A DNA stretch of 64,000 bases, from NCBI GenBank assembly GCA_001769505.1, contig MEOF01000069.1, positions 1 to 64,000 of the forward strand, in the 5' to 3' direction. The stretch comes from Bacteroidetes bacterium GWF2_33_38. GTDB taxonomy: Bacteria; Bacteroidota; Bacteroidia; Bacteroidales; GWF2-33-38. Positions 37,225-46,897 of the stretch are shown here, one piece after another (positions within the stretch are counted from its first letter, which is position 1; each line of letters begins with the position of its first letter). Both the position numbers and the translations under genes were made by a program. A model generated the notes under the pieces. The model saw only the letters and a list, made by a program, of their open reading frames with translations, did not search any database and was not told the DNA's origin.

Positions 37225-40200
37225 ATGAAAAATACATTATTAACTATTATTTTGCTAATAATTAGCAATTTACTTTCATTTTCGCAATCGACAAATATTG
37301 CTGTAGAGAACAATTATCAATCGTTTTTTAACAATGCGTACGAACAATTTCCAAATATTCCGAAAGGTATGCTTGAAGCAGTGTCATATACAAACACTCG
37401 TTTTGTGAACATAGATGAAAATCAACCGGAAAGTTGCACCGGAATGCCAAAAGCATGGGGAGTTATGGGTTTAATTTTAGATGGAAAAAATTATTTCAGA
37501 AACAATCTGATTTATGTTTCTCAGTTGGCTGAAATAAGTGTCGAAGAAATGCTTCAATCGCCCGAAAAGCAAATATTCGCATATGCAAAAGCCTTCGATA
37601 AACTTTCAACAGAAAAATCGATAAATTCTAGAAATCCTGAAGATTTCATACAGGTTCTTATCGCATTAAGTGAAATTCCTATTAACGAAAGAAATGATAT
37701 TGGAAATGATTTCGCATTAAACTCACAACTTTACTCCTTTTATTCGTTTTTGGACAATCAAAACTTTCAATCGAAATACCTTCTTCCTCAATATGAAATA
37801 AACCTAAAAAAAATATTCGGAGAAAATTTAAAAATACTTTCTGCAAAAAAAATTCTGATTGATGATAATTCAATTGAAAACGAAAATGGAGAATCGTATA
37901 GAAATTCAGATCGTGCAGCTTGTCCAGACTATCCTTATTCAAATTGCAGTTGGGTAACATCACCAAACTATAGCTCAAGAAGTGGTACAGTTATTACGGC
38001 TGTTGCAATGCATACTGTACAAGGAAGCTATTCCGGCTGTATCTCGTGGTTTCAGAACGAAAGTTCAAATGTATCAACACACTATGTTGTTAGGTCAGAT
38101 GATGGACAGTTGACCCAAATGGTTTTAGAATCTAACAAAGCATGGCATCTTGGGCTCGAAAATCCGTACACAATTGGATATGAACACGAAGGTTACGTTG
38201 ATAATCCGGTTTGGTACACGCTCCCAATGTATCAAAGCTCTGCTGCTTTAACTAAAGATATTTGTGGAGCTTGGAATATAAATTCACTCCGAATGTTTTA
38301 TCGAGATACTTTAGATGACGGAACGGTTTTAGATTACGGCGTTCATAGCTTGGGTGCCGACGGAAGTTGCGTTAAAATAAAAGGGCATCAACACTTTCCA
38401 AACAATACACATACCGACCCAGGACCAAATTGGAATTGGGACTTATATTTTAAACTTGTAAATCAAACAGAAGGAACATTAACCACCTACACTGATGCTT
38501 CGGGGAGTTTCACTGATTCAGGAGTAAATTCAGGGAATTACGACGACGACGAACGGTTGTTTTGGTTAATTAAGCCTGCGAACGCATCAAGTATTACCCT
38601 AACTTTCAGTAGTTTTGATTTAGAAGACAATTACGATTTTTTATACATCTACGATGGTGATAATGAATTTGCACCTAAACTTGGACGTTGGAATACTCAA
38701 AGTCCAGGCACTGTTACTTCAACAGGAGGAAGTTTGTTAATCGAATTTCGTTCCGATTGTGCAACTCCAGCTGCTGGTTGGGTTGCAAATTGGACTTCTA
38801 CCAGTTTAGACAATGTAGCTCCAACAACTCAAATTTCGACAACAGGAACTTGGAAAACCGACGATTTTATAGCAACCTTTACCGATGCTGATAATGTTGG
38901 AGGTTCGGGGCTTGAAAAAAGCTTTTATCAAGTTCTAGACTATGATGGAACTGAATGGAGAGCAAACAATAATAATGGATTTTTTGCTGATAATTTTGAT
39001 ACTCAAATTCATAGCGATTGGACTTCGTACGCAGGAACTTGGCAAATTACGAGTAATGCTTTGCACCAAAGCGACGAAAGTAATGGAAACTCAAATATTT
39101 ATGCTCCATTGAATCAAACTCTATCGAATCGATATTTGTATAATTTTACTGCAAAAGTTTTAGGTACTCAGGCTGACAGACGTTTTGGTTTTCATTTCTT
39201 TTGCGATGATGCAAATTTAGAAAATAGAGGAAACTCTTATTTCATTTGGTTTAGAGTTGACGACCAAACAATGGAATTTTATAAAGTAACAAATAATGTA
39301 AATTCGCAAGAATATATCGTGAGCAACATTACGACAAACCTTGACCAATGGTATGATTTTAAGATTATTTTCGATAGAATTTCTGGCAAAGTTGATGTTT
39401 ATAGAGATAATATTTTTATAGCAAGTTGGACAGACAACTCTCCTCATACTGCTGGAAATTACATTTCGTTTAGAACCGGAAATATGCAAATGATGATAAA
39501 CGAATTAAAAGTTTATCGATCACGATATCCTTCATTGACCGTGAGTGTTGGCTCAGAAGCAACGAACGACATTCGTTATCAAAACCCAAATCCATCAACA
39601 TATGGAGCTAAAATTAAATCAATTGTTAACGATGAAATTGGAAATCTTTCGGCAATTGCTTACCACGATTTGAATGTAGATTGGACTGCTCCAAGCAATG
39701 TAATAGTTTATGATGGTGTAGCGACTGATGTTGATACAATTACTGTAACATCGTCGTTAAGTGCAAATTGGACAAACTCAATAGATGAAAATTCAGATAT
39801 TTCAAAATATTGGTATTCAATTGGAACAATTGCTGGAGCAACAGATATAATAAATTGGACAAATAATGGAATAAATACGTCTGTAACTCAAAACGGATTA
39901 TCGCTTTTGCAAGGACAAACATATTTTATAAATGTAAAAGCAGAAAACAATGCAGGTTTGTTTAGTAATATTATTTCTTCCGATGGGCAAATGGTTGCTG
40001 GCTCAACTGTTATTGGTTTTACTTCTTCAGCAAACGAAATTTGTGCTGGAGATTCTGTAATATTTACAAATACCAGTATGAATGCAAATTCATTTGTTTG
40101 GACTTTTGATGGCGGAACGCCTTCAACTTCAACCGATGAAAATCCAATTGTAATATACAATTCAGAGGGAAATTTTGATGTGCAAATTCAAGCAAACGGT

Positions 40201-40785
40201 TTGGTTGATACCCTTTATTTAAACGAGTCGAATTTAGTAAATGTAAATGCTTTACCTATTGCAAATTTTACGGTAAACGATACATTAGTTGAGCTTCCTG
40301 GTGCTCTTGTTCTTTTCGAAAATTTATCAGAAAATACGAATTCGTATTTGTGGAATTTTGGTGATGAAAGTTTTACTACTGATTTTGCTCCTTGGCATAT
40401 TTACGACACATTGGGGTATTATTCTATTACGTTAATTGCTTATAGCAACTCTTGTGGTAGCGATACGCTTATCTCCCATAATTTGATACATGTCGATGTT
40501 ATTGATAATAACGAATGGCTCAAAAAATCAAATATAAGCATTTACCCTAACCCATTTTCCGACAATTTAACAATTGAATACTCGTGTACAAAAAATGAAG
40601 AAATTGGTATTAGTTTAATCGACATGCAAGGAAAAGAAATTTACTTGCTTCCGAAAAAAGAATACATCGCAGGAAAATACGAATATTCGTTATCTACAAA
40701 AGATTATTCGTTAACCGACGGAGTTTACTTTTTAAAAATTCTAAAAAATGAACAATCATTATACTACAAAATTGTTAGAGAGTGA
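37225..40785 (+). CDS. T9SS-exported N-acetylmuramoyl-L-alanine amidase, multidomain
   Basis: A 1186-residue exported enzyme. It has a signal peptide (1-22) and an N-terminal region (GMLEAVSYTNTRF) vaguely like a lytic transglycosylase. An Amidase_2 domain at ~255-405 shows Zn-ligand motifs MHTVQGS and HTDPG plus IGYEHEG. A CUB domain follows at ~420-527 (LYIYDGDN). Next come a LamG-like beta region (~590-765), an FN3-like segment (~815-925) and PKD domains near 931 and 1010. The type A T9SS signal lies at ~1101-1186 (SIYPNPFSDN, GVYFLKIL). It would cleave peptidoglycan stem peptides outside the cell. Self versus foreign wall as target is open. Confidence 0.88.
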   Translation: MKNTLLTIILLIISNLLSFSQSTNIAVENNYQSFFNNAYEQFPNIPKGMLEAVSYTNTRFVNIDENQPESCTGMPKAWGVMGLILDGKNYFRNNLIYVSQLAEISVEEMLQSPEKQIFAYAKAFDKLSTEKSINSRNPEDFIQVLIALSEIPINERNDIGNDFALNSQLYSFYSFLDNQNFQSKYLLPQYEINLKKIFGENLKILSAKKILIDDNSIENENGESYRNSDRAACPDYPYSNCSWVTSPNYSSRSGTVITAVAMHTVQGSYSGCISWFQNESSNVSTHYVVRSDDGQLTQMVLESNKAWHLGLENPYTIGYEHEGYVDNPVWYTLPMYQSSAALTKDICGAWNINSLRMFYRDTLDDGTVLDYGVHSLGADGSCVKIKGHQHFPNNTHTDPGPNWNWDLYFKLVNQTEGTLTTYTDASGSFTDSGVNSGNYDDDERLFWLIKPANASSITLTFSSFDLEDNYDFLYIYDGDNEFAPKLGRWNTQSPGTVTSTGGSLLIEFRSDCATPAAGWVANWTSTSLDNVAPTTQISTTGTWKTDDFIATFTDADNVGGSGLEKSFYQVLDYDGTEWRANNNNGFFADNFDTQIHSDWTSYAGTWQITSNALHQSDESNGNSNIYAPLNQTLSNRYLYNFTAKVLGTQADRRFGFHFFCDDANLENRGNSYFIWFRVDDQTMEFYKVTNNVNSQEYIVSNITTNLDQWYDFKIIFDRISGKVDVYRDNIFIASWTDNSPHTAGNYISFRTGNMQMMINELKVYRSRYPSLTVSVGSEATNDIRYQNPNPSTYGAKIKSIVNDEIGNLSAIAYHDLNVDWTAPSNVIVYDGVATDVDTITVTSSLSANWTNSIDENSDISKYWYSIGTIAGATDIINWTNNGINTSVTQNGLSLLQGQTYFINVKAENNAGLFSNIISSDGQMVAGSTVIGFTSSANEICAGDSVIFTNTSMNANSFVWTFDGGTPSTSTDENPIVIYNSEGNFDVQIQANGLVDTLYLNESNLVNVNALPIANFTVNDTLVELPGALVLFENLSENTNSYLWNFGDESFTTDFAPWHIYDTLGYYSITLIAYSNSCGSDTLISHNLIHVDVIDNNEWLKKSNISIYPNPFSDNLTIEYSCTKNEEIGISLIDMQGKEIYLLPKKEYIAGKYEYSLSTKDYSLTDGVYFLKILKNEQSLYYKIVRE

Positions 40786-40809
40786 TTAATCTTCAAAAAT
40801 CGAAATAAG

Positions 40810-40840
40810 AAGTCCTGCGAAAGCGGGACTTGTTGTTTTA
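40810..40840 (+). terminator. Terminator after the amidase
   Basis: AAGTCCTGC (40810-40818), loop GAAA, GCGGGACTT (40823-40831), followed by TGTTGTTTT. The stem has one G-U pair. Confidence 0.65.
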
Positions 40841-40964
40841 TGAAGTTTGTATTTTGATAACTACAAACTGAAATAAAATTGCTTGATTATTTGATTGGCA
40901 AACAAAAAAAGCTGATTTTGAAATTTCTTATTGTACTTTTGCCAACAAAATAAAAATTCATAAA

Positions 40965-41252
40965 ATGGTTAATGAAATAGTTGGTTGGGTTGGAAGTATT
41001 ATGCTTAGTATTTGTGCTGCACCGCAAGTTTATCACACATGGAAAACAAAAAAAACAGGTGATTTATCGTGGGGATTTCTTTGGTTGTGGTTTTATGGAG
41101 AGATTTTCACTTTTGCCTATATCATATATAGCGATTTAGTCGAAGAAGTTTATCATTTGCCTTTATATTTGAATTATTTACTCAATACATTGATGGTCAC
41201 ATATTTACTTTATGCTAAAATGTATTTCAAAAAAGATGAAATCGCAAAATGA
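40965..41252 (+). CDS. SemiSWEET/PQ-loop small transporter
   Basis: A 95-residue protein with three predicted membrane helices and the PQ-loop motif in LSICAAPQVYHTWKTKKTGD. The length suits a bacterial SemiSWEET, which dimerises to pass sugars. TACTTTTG at 40934-40941 could be its -7 element. The substrate cannot be read from the sequence. It ends one base before the converging sulfatase-type gene. Confidence 0.78.
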   Translation: MVNEIVGWVGSIMLSICAAPQVYHTWKTKKTGDLSWGFLWLWFYGEIFTFAYIIYSDLVEEVYHLPLYLNYLLNTLMVTYLLYAKMYFKKDEIAK

Positions 41253-41253
41253 T

Positions 41254-43113
41254 TTAATAATTTAAGTATTCTTTAAACAAAATTTGCAAGTAAGCTTTAC
41301 CCTTTTTTAGTTCAATTTCGAGAGAATCTTTGTCAGCAAAAGTATTATGACGATATTTTTTCAAATCGTGGTCATAGGCATACGAACCCGATGGTACAAT
41401 CCAACCAATTCCATCGTCAAACGAATAGTAGGCAAATTCTTTTGTATAAGGATTCATCATGTTTTTACTCCATACGAATTTTCGGTAATCGAACTTCAAT
41501 TGTGCCAACAGTGTTGAAGTTATGTCGATTTGAGAAAATATTTTATGTATCGTTTTTCCTTTATATTCAGGTTTCAATGCCGGTCCGGTAATTAGCAAAG
41601 GTATTTTTCTCATTGAATGCGAATGATAACCCCATTTCATGTGTGAAGCATGGCTATGATCTGCAACAAGCACAAACAAAGTATTTTTATACCATGTTTG
41701 TGTTTTAGCTTCGTTCAAATAGCTGTTTAGACAACTATCGGTATAATAAACTGAAGTTAAAAAATCGTCAAACTCCCCTCCTGTCTTGAAAACGTTTTGT
41801 AACGATTGATCATATGGTGAATGCGAACTTAAAGTAAACATTACGCTCATAAAAGGTTCTTTTTCTTTTTTTAACTCTTCGAAATTTCGTTCGAATAAGT
41901 ATTCATCGTGAACCCCTAGCCGCCCCTGTGGAATTGAATCGTCAAAATCTATCCCCTCTATAATTTTGTCGTACTCGTTAAAATAGATATAGCCCTTTAT
42001 GTTTCCATAACTAAGTTGTCCACCGAAGTAGTAAGAAGTTGAATAATTGTGAGTTTTCAACACTTCGTTCATGCAAGGTAAAAATTGATATTTTTGAGGT
42101 AATTTAATTATTGAAACCGTTGGCTGAGCGGGATATCCGCTTAAAATACCGGCCATACCCTGATCTGAAACTGTACCAGTTGCATATATATTATCGAAAA
42201 ATAAGCCTTCTTTAAACAATTGCTTAAATTTCGGAGCAGCTACGCCGTATTTATCCTTTGCTATTAACACATCGTAAGTCCAACTTTCGAGAATAATAAG
42301 TACAATATTGGGTTTTTCAACCGATAAAATGTTTTCGGTTGTATCTTTCTCAACAGCATGCATTTTTTTTACAATCTGTTCGGCTTCGGCATCGCTTAAA
42401 TAATTAAACGGATTTTTATTTATGAATTTTTTATTCTGAACAATACTATGCATAAAATTCCATGCCGAATTCACTGCAGCTTGATTTACATTATTATTTT
42501 TTGAAAAAAACACATCGCTTTGATTAATTGGGATAGGCTGAAACCCGCCTCGAATCCCATAAAATATTATAAATGGAGCAATAAGAAAATATAAAACGGA
42601 AAAAAGATAACTTTTGGGAGTATTCTTAATATCAACTTTTATGAGCTTATTGAAGCCATAAATTCCAATTAATGATTGGATAATCATGAAAAAGAAACTA
42701 AAAAATATAACACTACCTTTCGCAGTATTAAAAACTTCGTCGGGGCGTTCCATATATGTAATTGCCTTGTAATTGAGTTTAATTTTCCACTCTTCGTAAA
42801 TTCCTAGTTCGCTGGAAGTTATAATTGAAACTACGATGATGATTACATAAAAATAAAATCGATTCATCTTTTCGAAAAACGTACTTTTAAACAAGGAATA
42901 AAACAGAATTATAAAAAAGGGCAAAACCATTAAATACATAGCGGCAGAATTATCGAGATACAGAGCATGCCAAAAAGACATTAATATATCGCTGTATCCA
43001 ATATCGGTAAGAATACCCCAGTTATAAATAATAAAAATCAATCGATTTAAAACGAAAAACAACATCAAAAAAAGATATTGTTTGAAAAAGTAAGGAATAA
43101 TTTTCTTATACAT
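41254..43113 (-). CDS. LTA synthase-family membrane sulfatase/phosphoglycerol transferase
   Basis: A 619-residue protein with about five N-terminal membrane helices (to ~residue 190) and an extracytoplasmic sulfatase-fold domain. Metal-site and catalytic motifs are NIVLIILESWTYD, the candidate nucleophile Thr in YATGTVSDQG, and LVADHSHASHMKWGYHSHS. Gram-negative homologues are thought to transfer phosphoglycerol or phosphoethanolamine to glycans or lipids; the acceptor here is unknown. Confidence 0.85.
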   Translation of the reverse strand: MYKKIIPYFFKQYLFLMLFFVLNRLIFIIYNWGILTDIGYSDILMSFWHALYLDNSAAMYLMVLPFFIILFYSLFKSTFFEKMNRFYFYVIIIVVSIITSSELGIYEEWKIKLNYKAITYMERPDEVFNTAKGSVIFFSFFFMIIQSLIGIYGFNKLIKVDIKNTPKSYLFSVLYFLIAPFIIFYGIRGGFQPIPINQSDVFFSKNNNVNQAAVNSAWNFMHSIVQNKKFINKNPFNYLSDAEAEQIVKKMHAVEKDTTENILSVEKPNIVLIILESWTYDVLIAKDKYGVAAPKFKQLFKEGLFFDNIYATGTVSDQGMAGILSGYPAQPTVSIIKLPQKYQFLPCMNEVLKTHNYSTSYYFGGQLSYGNIKGYIYFNEYDKIIEGIDFDDSIPQGRLGVHDEYLFERNFEELKKEKEPFMSVMFTLSSHSPYDQSLQNVFKTGGEFDDFLTSVYYTDSCLNSYLNEAKTQTWYKNTLFVLVADHSHASHMKWGYHSHSMRKIPLLITGPALKPEYKGKTIHKIFSQIDITSTLLAQLKFDYRKFVWSKNMMNPYTKEFAYYSFDDGIGWIVPSGSYAYDHDLKKYRHNTFADKDSLEIELKKGKAYLQILFKEYLNY

Positions 43114-43209
43114 CGAAATAAAAATCTGTAAATAAATAGCAAATTTTATTAAAAAATATCATACTTTCGCCCAATATTTAAAATATTATTTACTTATAAC
43201 TTAGAATTT

Positions 43210-43902
43210 ATGAAAATTTATTATTTAGCATTTGTTGTTATTTCCTTGTTCTTGTATTCATGTGGTAATCAATCGGCACAAGAGGTTAAACTAGGTACTG
43301 AAATTGATTCGATGAGTTACTATCTAGGTATCAGCATAGGTAACAACCTAAAAGCCCAAGGACCAGATTCAATTAATATTAACGCATTGGTAAAAGGCAT
43401 GCAAGATGTTTATTCTGGAGCCAAAGATTCAGCAATGGCTGAAGCAAATGGGTATCTCGAAACTTTTTTCAAAAAAGATCAAATGAAAGCCCATGAAAGT
43501 AAAATAGCACAAGAGAAAACTTTTTTCGAAACAAATAAATCAAAAGCAGGAATCGTAACTCTTCCTAGCGGTTTACAATACGAAATTATTAAAGAAGGAA
43601 CTGGAGCAACACCAATCATTAGCGATGTTGTTAAATGTCAATATAAAGGAAGTTTATTCGATGGAACTGTATTCGATAGTTCATACGAAAGACCAGAACC
43701 GACTACATTTCCTGTTAACGGTGTTATTCCAGGTTGGACAGAAGCTCTTCAATTAATGAAAGTTGGTTCGCATTGGAAATTGTATATTCCTTACGATTTA
43801 GCTTATGGCGAAAGAGGTGCTGGTCCAATTGAACCTTACAGTTCGTTGATTTTTGAAATCGAATTGTTAGAAATTGTTACCGATGAAGCAGTGAAAAAAT
43901 AA
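43210..43902 (+). CDS. FKBP-type peptidyl-prolyl isomerase lipoprotein (Mip-like)
   Basis: A 230-residue protein with a lipoprotein signal (FLYSCGNQ, lipidated Cys18). An FKBP N-terminal dimerisation domain lies at ~30-105 (DSMSYYLGISIGNNLK) and the FKBP PPIase domain at ~115-225 (VKCQYKGSLFDGTVFDSSYE, VIPGWTEALQLMKVG, YGERGAGPIEPYSSLIFEI). It catalyses proline isomerisation of exported proteins in the periplasm or outer membrane. Confidence 0.93.
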   Translation: MKIYYLAFVVISLFLYSCGNQSAQEVKLGTEIDSMSYYLGISIGNNLKAQGPDSININALVKGMQDVYSGAKDSAMAEANGYLETFFKKDQMKAHESKIAQEKTFFETNKSKAGIVTLPSGLQYEIIKEGTGATPIISDVVKCQYKGSLFDGTVFDSSYERPEPTTFPVNGVIPGWTEALQLMKVGSHWKLYIPYDLAYGERGAGPIEPYSSLIFEIELLEIVTDEAVKK

Positions 43903-43920
43903 AAACATTTTTTCAATCTT

Positions 43921-43955
43921 AAAAAGACCGAAATACTTCGGTCTTTTTTTTTTTT
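43921..43955. terminator. Terminator between fkp and pyrD
   Basis: AAAAAGACCGAA (43921-43932) and TTCGGTCTTTTT (43937-43948), a perfect 12-bp stem with loop ATAC and T-run; its symmetry allows use by both convergent genes. Confidence 0.8.
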
Positions 43956-43969
43956 AGATGAATTAAACT

Positions 43970-44887
43970 TTACTTTTCTCGATTAATTAATCCAATAATA
44001 TCGTAAACCGATTTGAAATTATGTAGTTCGAGGTAATCTTCAATTCCTTGAACTATTTTTTCGGATATTTGTGGGTCAATAAAGTTAGCTGTACCAACCT
44101 GAACAGCCGTAGCTCCAGCTAATAAAAACTCAATCGCATCAATCGGATTCATAATTCCGCCCAAACCTACAACGGGGATTTTCACTCTGTTTGCGACCTG
44201 CCAAACCATTCGCAAGGCAACCGGTTTGATACATGGACCTGAAAGCCCGCCAGTAAATGTCGAAAGTACAGGTTTACGTTTGTGAGCATCAATAGCCATC
44301 CCAAGTAAGGTATTTATAAGCGAAACACTATCAGCTCCTTCGTCTTCAACCGATTTAGCTATATCGGCTATATTACTTACGTTTGGCGACAACTTAACCA
44401 TTATTATTTTATTGTACGCTTTTCTCACCTCTTTTGTGATTAATGCTGCCGAAGCACAAGAAGTTCCAAATGCCATTCCACCCTCTTTAACATTCGGGCA
44501 AGAAATATTTAATTCAATTGCAGGAATTTTATCCAAATGATTGAGTTTTTCAACCACAGCAACATAATCTTCGATTTTAGACCCCGAAACATTTACCAAT
44601 ATATTTGTATCGTAATGCTTTATTCTCGGATAAATATCATTTATAAAATTATCAACTCCTTTGTTTTGCAATCCAACCGCATTCAACATTCCAGAAGGAG
44701 TTTCAGCCATCCTTGGATAAGGATTTCCTTCACGATGTTCTAATGTTGTCCCTTTGACAATTATACCACCTAGATTATTTATATCTACAAAATCGGCGAA
44801 TTCTTCACCAAATCCAAAAGTTCCTGAAGCAGTTAAAACAGGATTTTTGAATAATAAATCTTTAATTTTAATGTTTAAATCTACCAT
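43970..44887 (-). CDS. pyrD: Dihydroorotate dehydrogenase, class 1B catalytic subunit
   Basis: A 305-residue FMN enzyme that oxidises dihydroorotate to orotate in pyrimidine synthesis. Motifs are [33 protein letters not shown], the [13 protein letters not shown] segment with the catalytic-site Cys, and [20 protein letters not shown]. The 1B assignment follows from the adjacent PyrK gene, whose 3' end overlaps this gene's start by 7 bases. The pair forms an NAD-dependent heterotetramer. Confidence 0.95.
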   Translation of the reverse strand: MVDLNIKIKDLLFKNPVLTASGTFGFGEEFADFVDINNLGGIIVKGTTLEHREGNPYPRMAETPSGMLNAVGLQNKGVDNFINDIYPRIKHYDTNILVNVSGSKIEDYVAVVEKLNHLDKIPAIELNISCPNVKEGGMAFGTSCASAALITKEVRKAYNKIIMVKLSPNVSNIADIAKSVEDEGADSVSLINTLLGMAIDAHKRKPVLSTFTGGLSGPCIKPVALRMVWQVANRVKIPVVGLGGIMNPIDAIEFLLAGATAVQVGTANFIDPQISEKIVQGIEDYLELHNFKSVYDIIGLINREK

Positions 44888-45648
44888 TTTAAATCTTTTG
44901 TATTAAAAACAGGACCTTCGGTACAAACACATTTATTTCCCTTTGTTGTCTCAGTAACACAACATAAACAAGCTCCAATTCCGCAAGCCATTGTGTTTTC
45001 GAGAGAAACGTAACATTCAACTTTTGCTTCGGCTGCTAATTTGGCAAGTGCCTTCATCATTGGCTCAGGACCACAGGTATAAACCGCATCGTATTCTTCG
45101 AGTTGATACATCAATTGACTTTGAGTTACATAACCTTTTTCGCCAAAACTACCATCTTCAGTCGAAATACTTACACAACCTTCCTGTTCAAATTCCTCAA
45201 TAGAAAATATATCGTCATGACTCTTTCCTCCAAATGCAAAATCAACCTCATTATTTGCTTCGTTCAGTTTTTTCGATAAATACAAGAGTGGAGCAATTCC
45301 GCAACCACCGCCAACAAGCAATACTTTTTTATTTTCAAGTATTTCAAAACCATTTCCAAGCGGATATACTAAATTCAGATAATCACCTTCTTCAGAATAA
45401 GCTAATTGACGAGTTCCATCTCCAACAATTTTTATGTAAACCGAAATGATATTCTCTTTATAATCAACATCATGAATAGAAAAAGGTCGTCGAAGAAAAG
45501 TCGATTGAGAATTATTTACAAGAATCTCAACAAATTGTCCTGGTTTAATTTCTTCAAGTGGATCAAAACAACGAAGCCTAAGCATAAAACTATCAGGGCT
45601 AACACGCTGATTTTGAATAATTACAAAATCTTTTATTTGTTTTTTCAT
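44881..45648 (-). CDS. pyrK: Dihydroorotate dehydrogenase electron-transfer subunit
   Basis: I use ATG 45648 (255 residues, [14 protein letters not shown]); an ATG at 45669 would add seven residues. This is a ferredoxin-reductase-like FAD/2Fe-2S subunit. [10 protein letters not shown] binds [16 protein letters not shown] binds NAD, and the 2Fe-2S cysteines are CGIGACLCC plus CVC near the C-terminus. It passes electrons from PyrD's FMN to NAD+. It is the first gene of the pyrKD pair. Confidence 0.94.
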   Translation of the reverse strand: MKKQIKDFVIIQNQRVSPDSFMLRLRCFDPLEEIKPGQFVEILVNNSQSTFLRRPFSIHDVDYKENIISVYIKIVGDGTRQLAYSEEGDYLNLVYPLGNGFEILENKKVLLVGGGCGIAPLLYLSKKLNEANNEVDFAFGGKSHDDIFSIEEFEQEGCVSISTEDGSFGEKGYVTQSQLMYQLEEYDAVYTCGPEPMMKALAKLAAEAKVECYVSLENTMACGIGACLCCVTETTKGNKCVCTEGPVFNTKDLKW

Positions 45649-45758
45649 GCGTACGTTTATTTTTTGCATAAGGTAAGCGGAGCAACAATCTTTATATTAT
45701 TGTTTTGCAAATATAAGAACGATTGCTTTTAATAATATCTAAATTTTATTAAATATTA

Positions 45759-46124
45759 TCAACGATTCGAATAGTATTCTTGAAAAGTATTATCATCGAA
45801 AAAAATCACAATTTTAGCTATGTTTCTAGGCATTCCAAGCTTATTTACAACTTCTATTGATTCATTAGTAGGCACATTTTCGGGTTCATAATTAAATTTC
45901 ATCTGTGTTGTCTCTGATTTTAACATTTTGCCTGTTCCAAGAATTAGCCATTCAGGATTAATTCCAGGAAAACGGAGAAGTATTTTTTGTGCAATATCTA
46001 AACTCGGATTATTTCTACCAGAAATTATATGAGAAATTTGTGCTCGCTGCACTTTTATTTCATCAGCAAAAATTGATGATGACAATGCATACTCCTTTAT
46101 AATTTTTTCGATTCTAGAACGCAT
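45759..46124 (-). CDS. XRE-family DNA-binding protein
   Basis: A 121-residue protein with an N-terminal Cro/C1-type helix-turn-helix (~5-62; FADEIKVQRAQISHIISGRN then PSLDIAQKILLRFP, ending PEWLILGTGKML). The C-terminal half (~66-121) has no known domain. An inverted repeat TTTACAT-N15-ATGTAAA lies 10 bases upstream of the start, suggesting self-regulation. It stands alone at the edge of a 1-kb non-coding stretch; I see no toxin partner. Confidence 0.8.
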   Translation of the reverse strand: MRSRIEKIIKEYALSSSIFADEIKVQRAQISHIISGRNNPSLDIAQKILLRFPGINPEWLILGTGKMLKSETTQMKFNYEPENVPTNESIEVVNKLGMPRNIAKIVIFFDDNTFQEYYSNR

Positions 46125-46133
46125 AATTTATAA

Positions 46134-46162
46134 TTTACATATTTAAATTAGTAAAATGTAAA
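46134..46162. promoter_or_regulatory. Operator-like inverted repeat upstream of the XRE gene
   Basis: TTTACAT (46134-46140) and ATGTAAA (46156-46162) are exact inverses 15 bases apart, centred just upstream of the XRE start codon. An 18-base relative (16 of 18 identical to ATTTACATATTTAAATTA) occurs at 46533-46550. Confidence 0.5.
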
Positions 46163-46518
46163 TATAATATAATTTTGTATATTATATGTGATTTACAATT
46201 CTAAATGCCAAGCAAAACAATAGTTTCATTAATTAGCCACAGGCAATAATTACTGCTATTTTATAACAAAAATGAGAAGTGTTAATTTATTACTTGAATA
46301 AAAAACACATATTTAATTGATTATTAATTATATAAAACTTAATTATAATTAGTATTAACATGAAATGCTAAAAAAATCATCATAACAAGATTTCAATACT
46401 AAATAATAACATTATATAAATTTCATAAAGTACTGATAATATAACTATTATATATTAACTATACTATGTCATAACTCGAGCAATTTACGGCATGTTATTT
46501 TGGCAGTCGCATTAGATT

Positions 46519-46555
46519 TCGACTAATTTTTAGTTTACATATATAAATTAATCGA
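46519..46555. repeat. Inverted repeat around a second operator-like sequence
   Basis: TCGACTAATTT (46519-46529) pairs with AAATTAATCGA (46545-46555) with one G-T pair, enclosing GTTTACATATAT, which resembles the XRE operator half-site. No gene starts nearby. Confidence 0.4.
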
Positions 46556-46747
46556 CTGGATAGTCTTAATTATTAATATACTTATGTATATTATCAAGAT
46601 TGCTTATTTTGATTTAAAAGCATGAATAATGCTTGGAATAAGGAAATATATTGTATGTTTTTTAAATGCTTTAAAAGCCTTTAAAATTAAATTTTAATGA
46701 CTCCCCTGCTCCATTAAAATTTCTTGAAATTAAAATTTGGCAAAAAA

Positions 46748-46897
46748 TAATACCAATTACGATTCAATGTGACCGACACAATTTAAAAATAAGATACCCG
46801 CTTTTGCGGGTATGTGGTAATTTTTTGAGGCACATTCCCTTGAAAAAGGGAATCTAAAAAATCACATATGTGTCATATGGAAATAGAATTGGTATTA
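46748..46897. mobile_element. MITE-like 150-bp palindromic element
   Basis: Terminal inverted repeats of 11 exact bases (TAATACCAATT at 46748-46758 and its complement at 46887-46897) continue imperfectly to about 26 bases (20 of 26 matching). Inside are two perfect 8-bp hairpins, ATACCCGC-TTTT-GCGGGTAT (46794-46813) and ATTCCCTT-GAAA-AAGGGAAT (46834-46853), and the palindrome CACATATGTG (46863-46872). It has no coding content. It may be a non-autonomous element or a dispersed intergenic repeat; only one copy is in the window. Confidence 0.4.

Noticed and set aside
45759-46124. XRE protein as the antitoxin of a toxin-antitoxin pair
   Set aside because: No small partner ORF lies on either side; pyrK follows and a non-coding region precedes.
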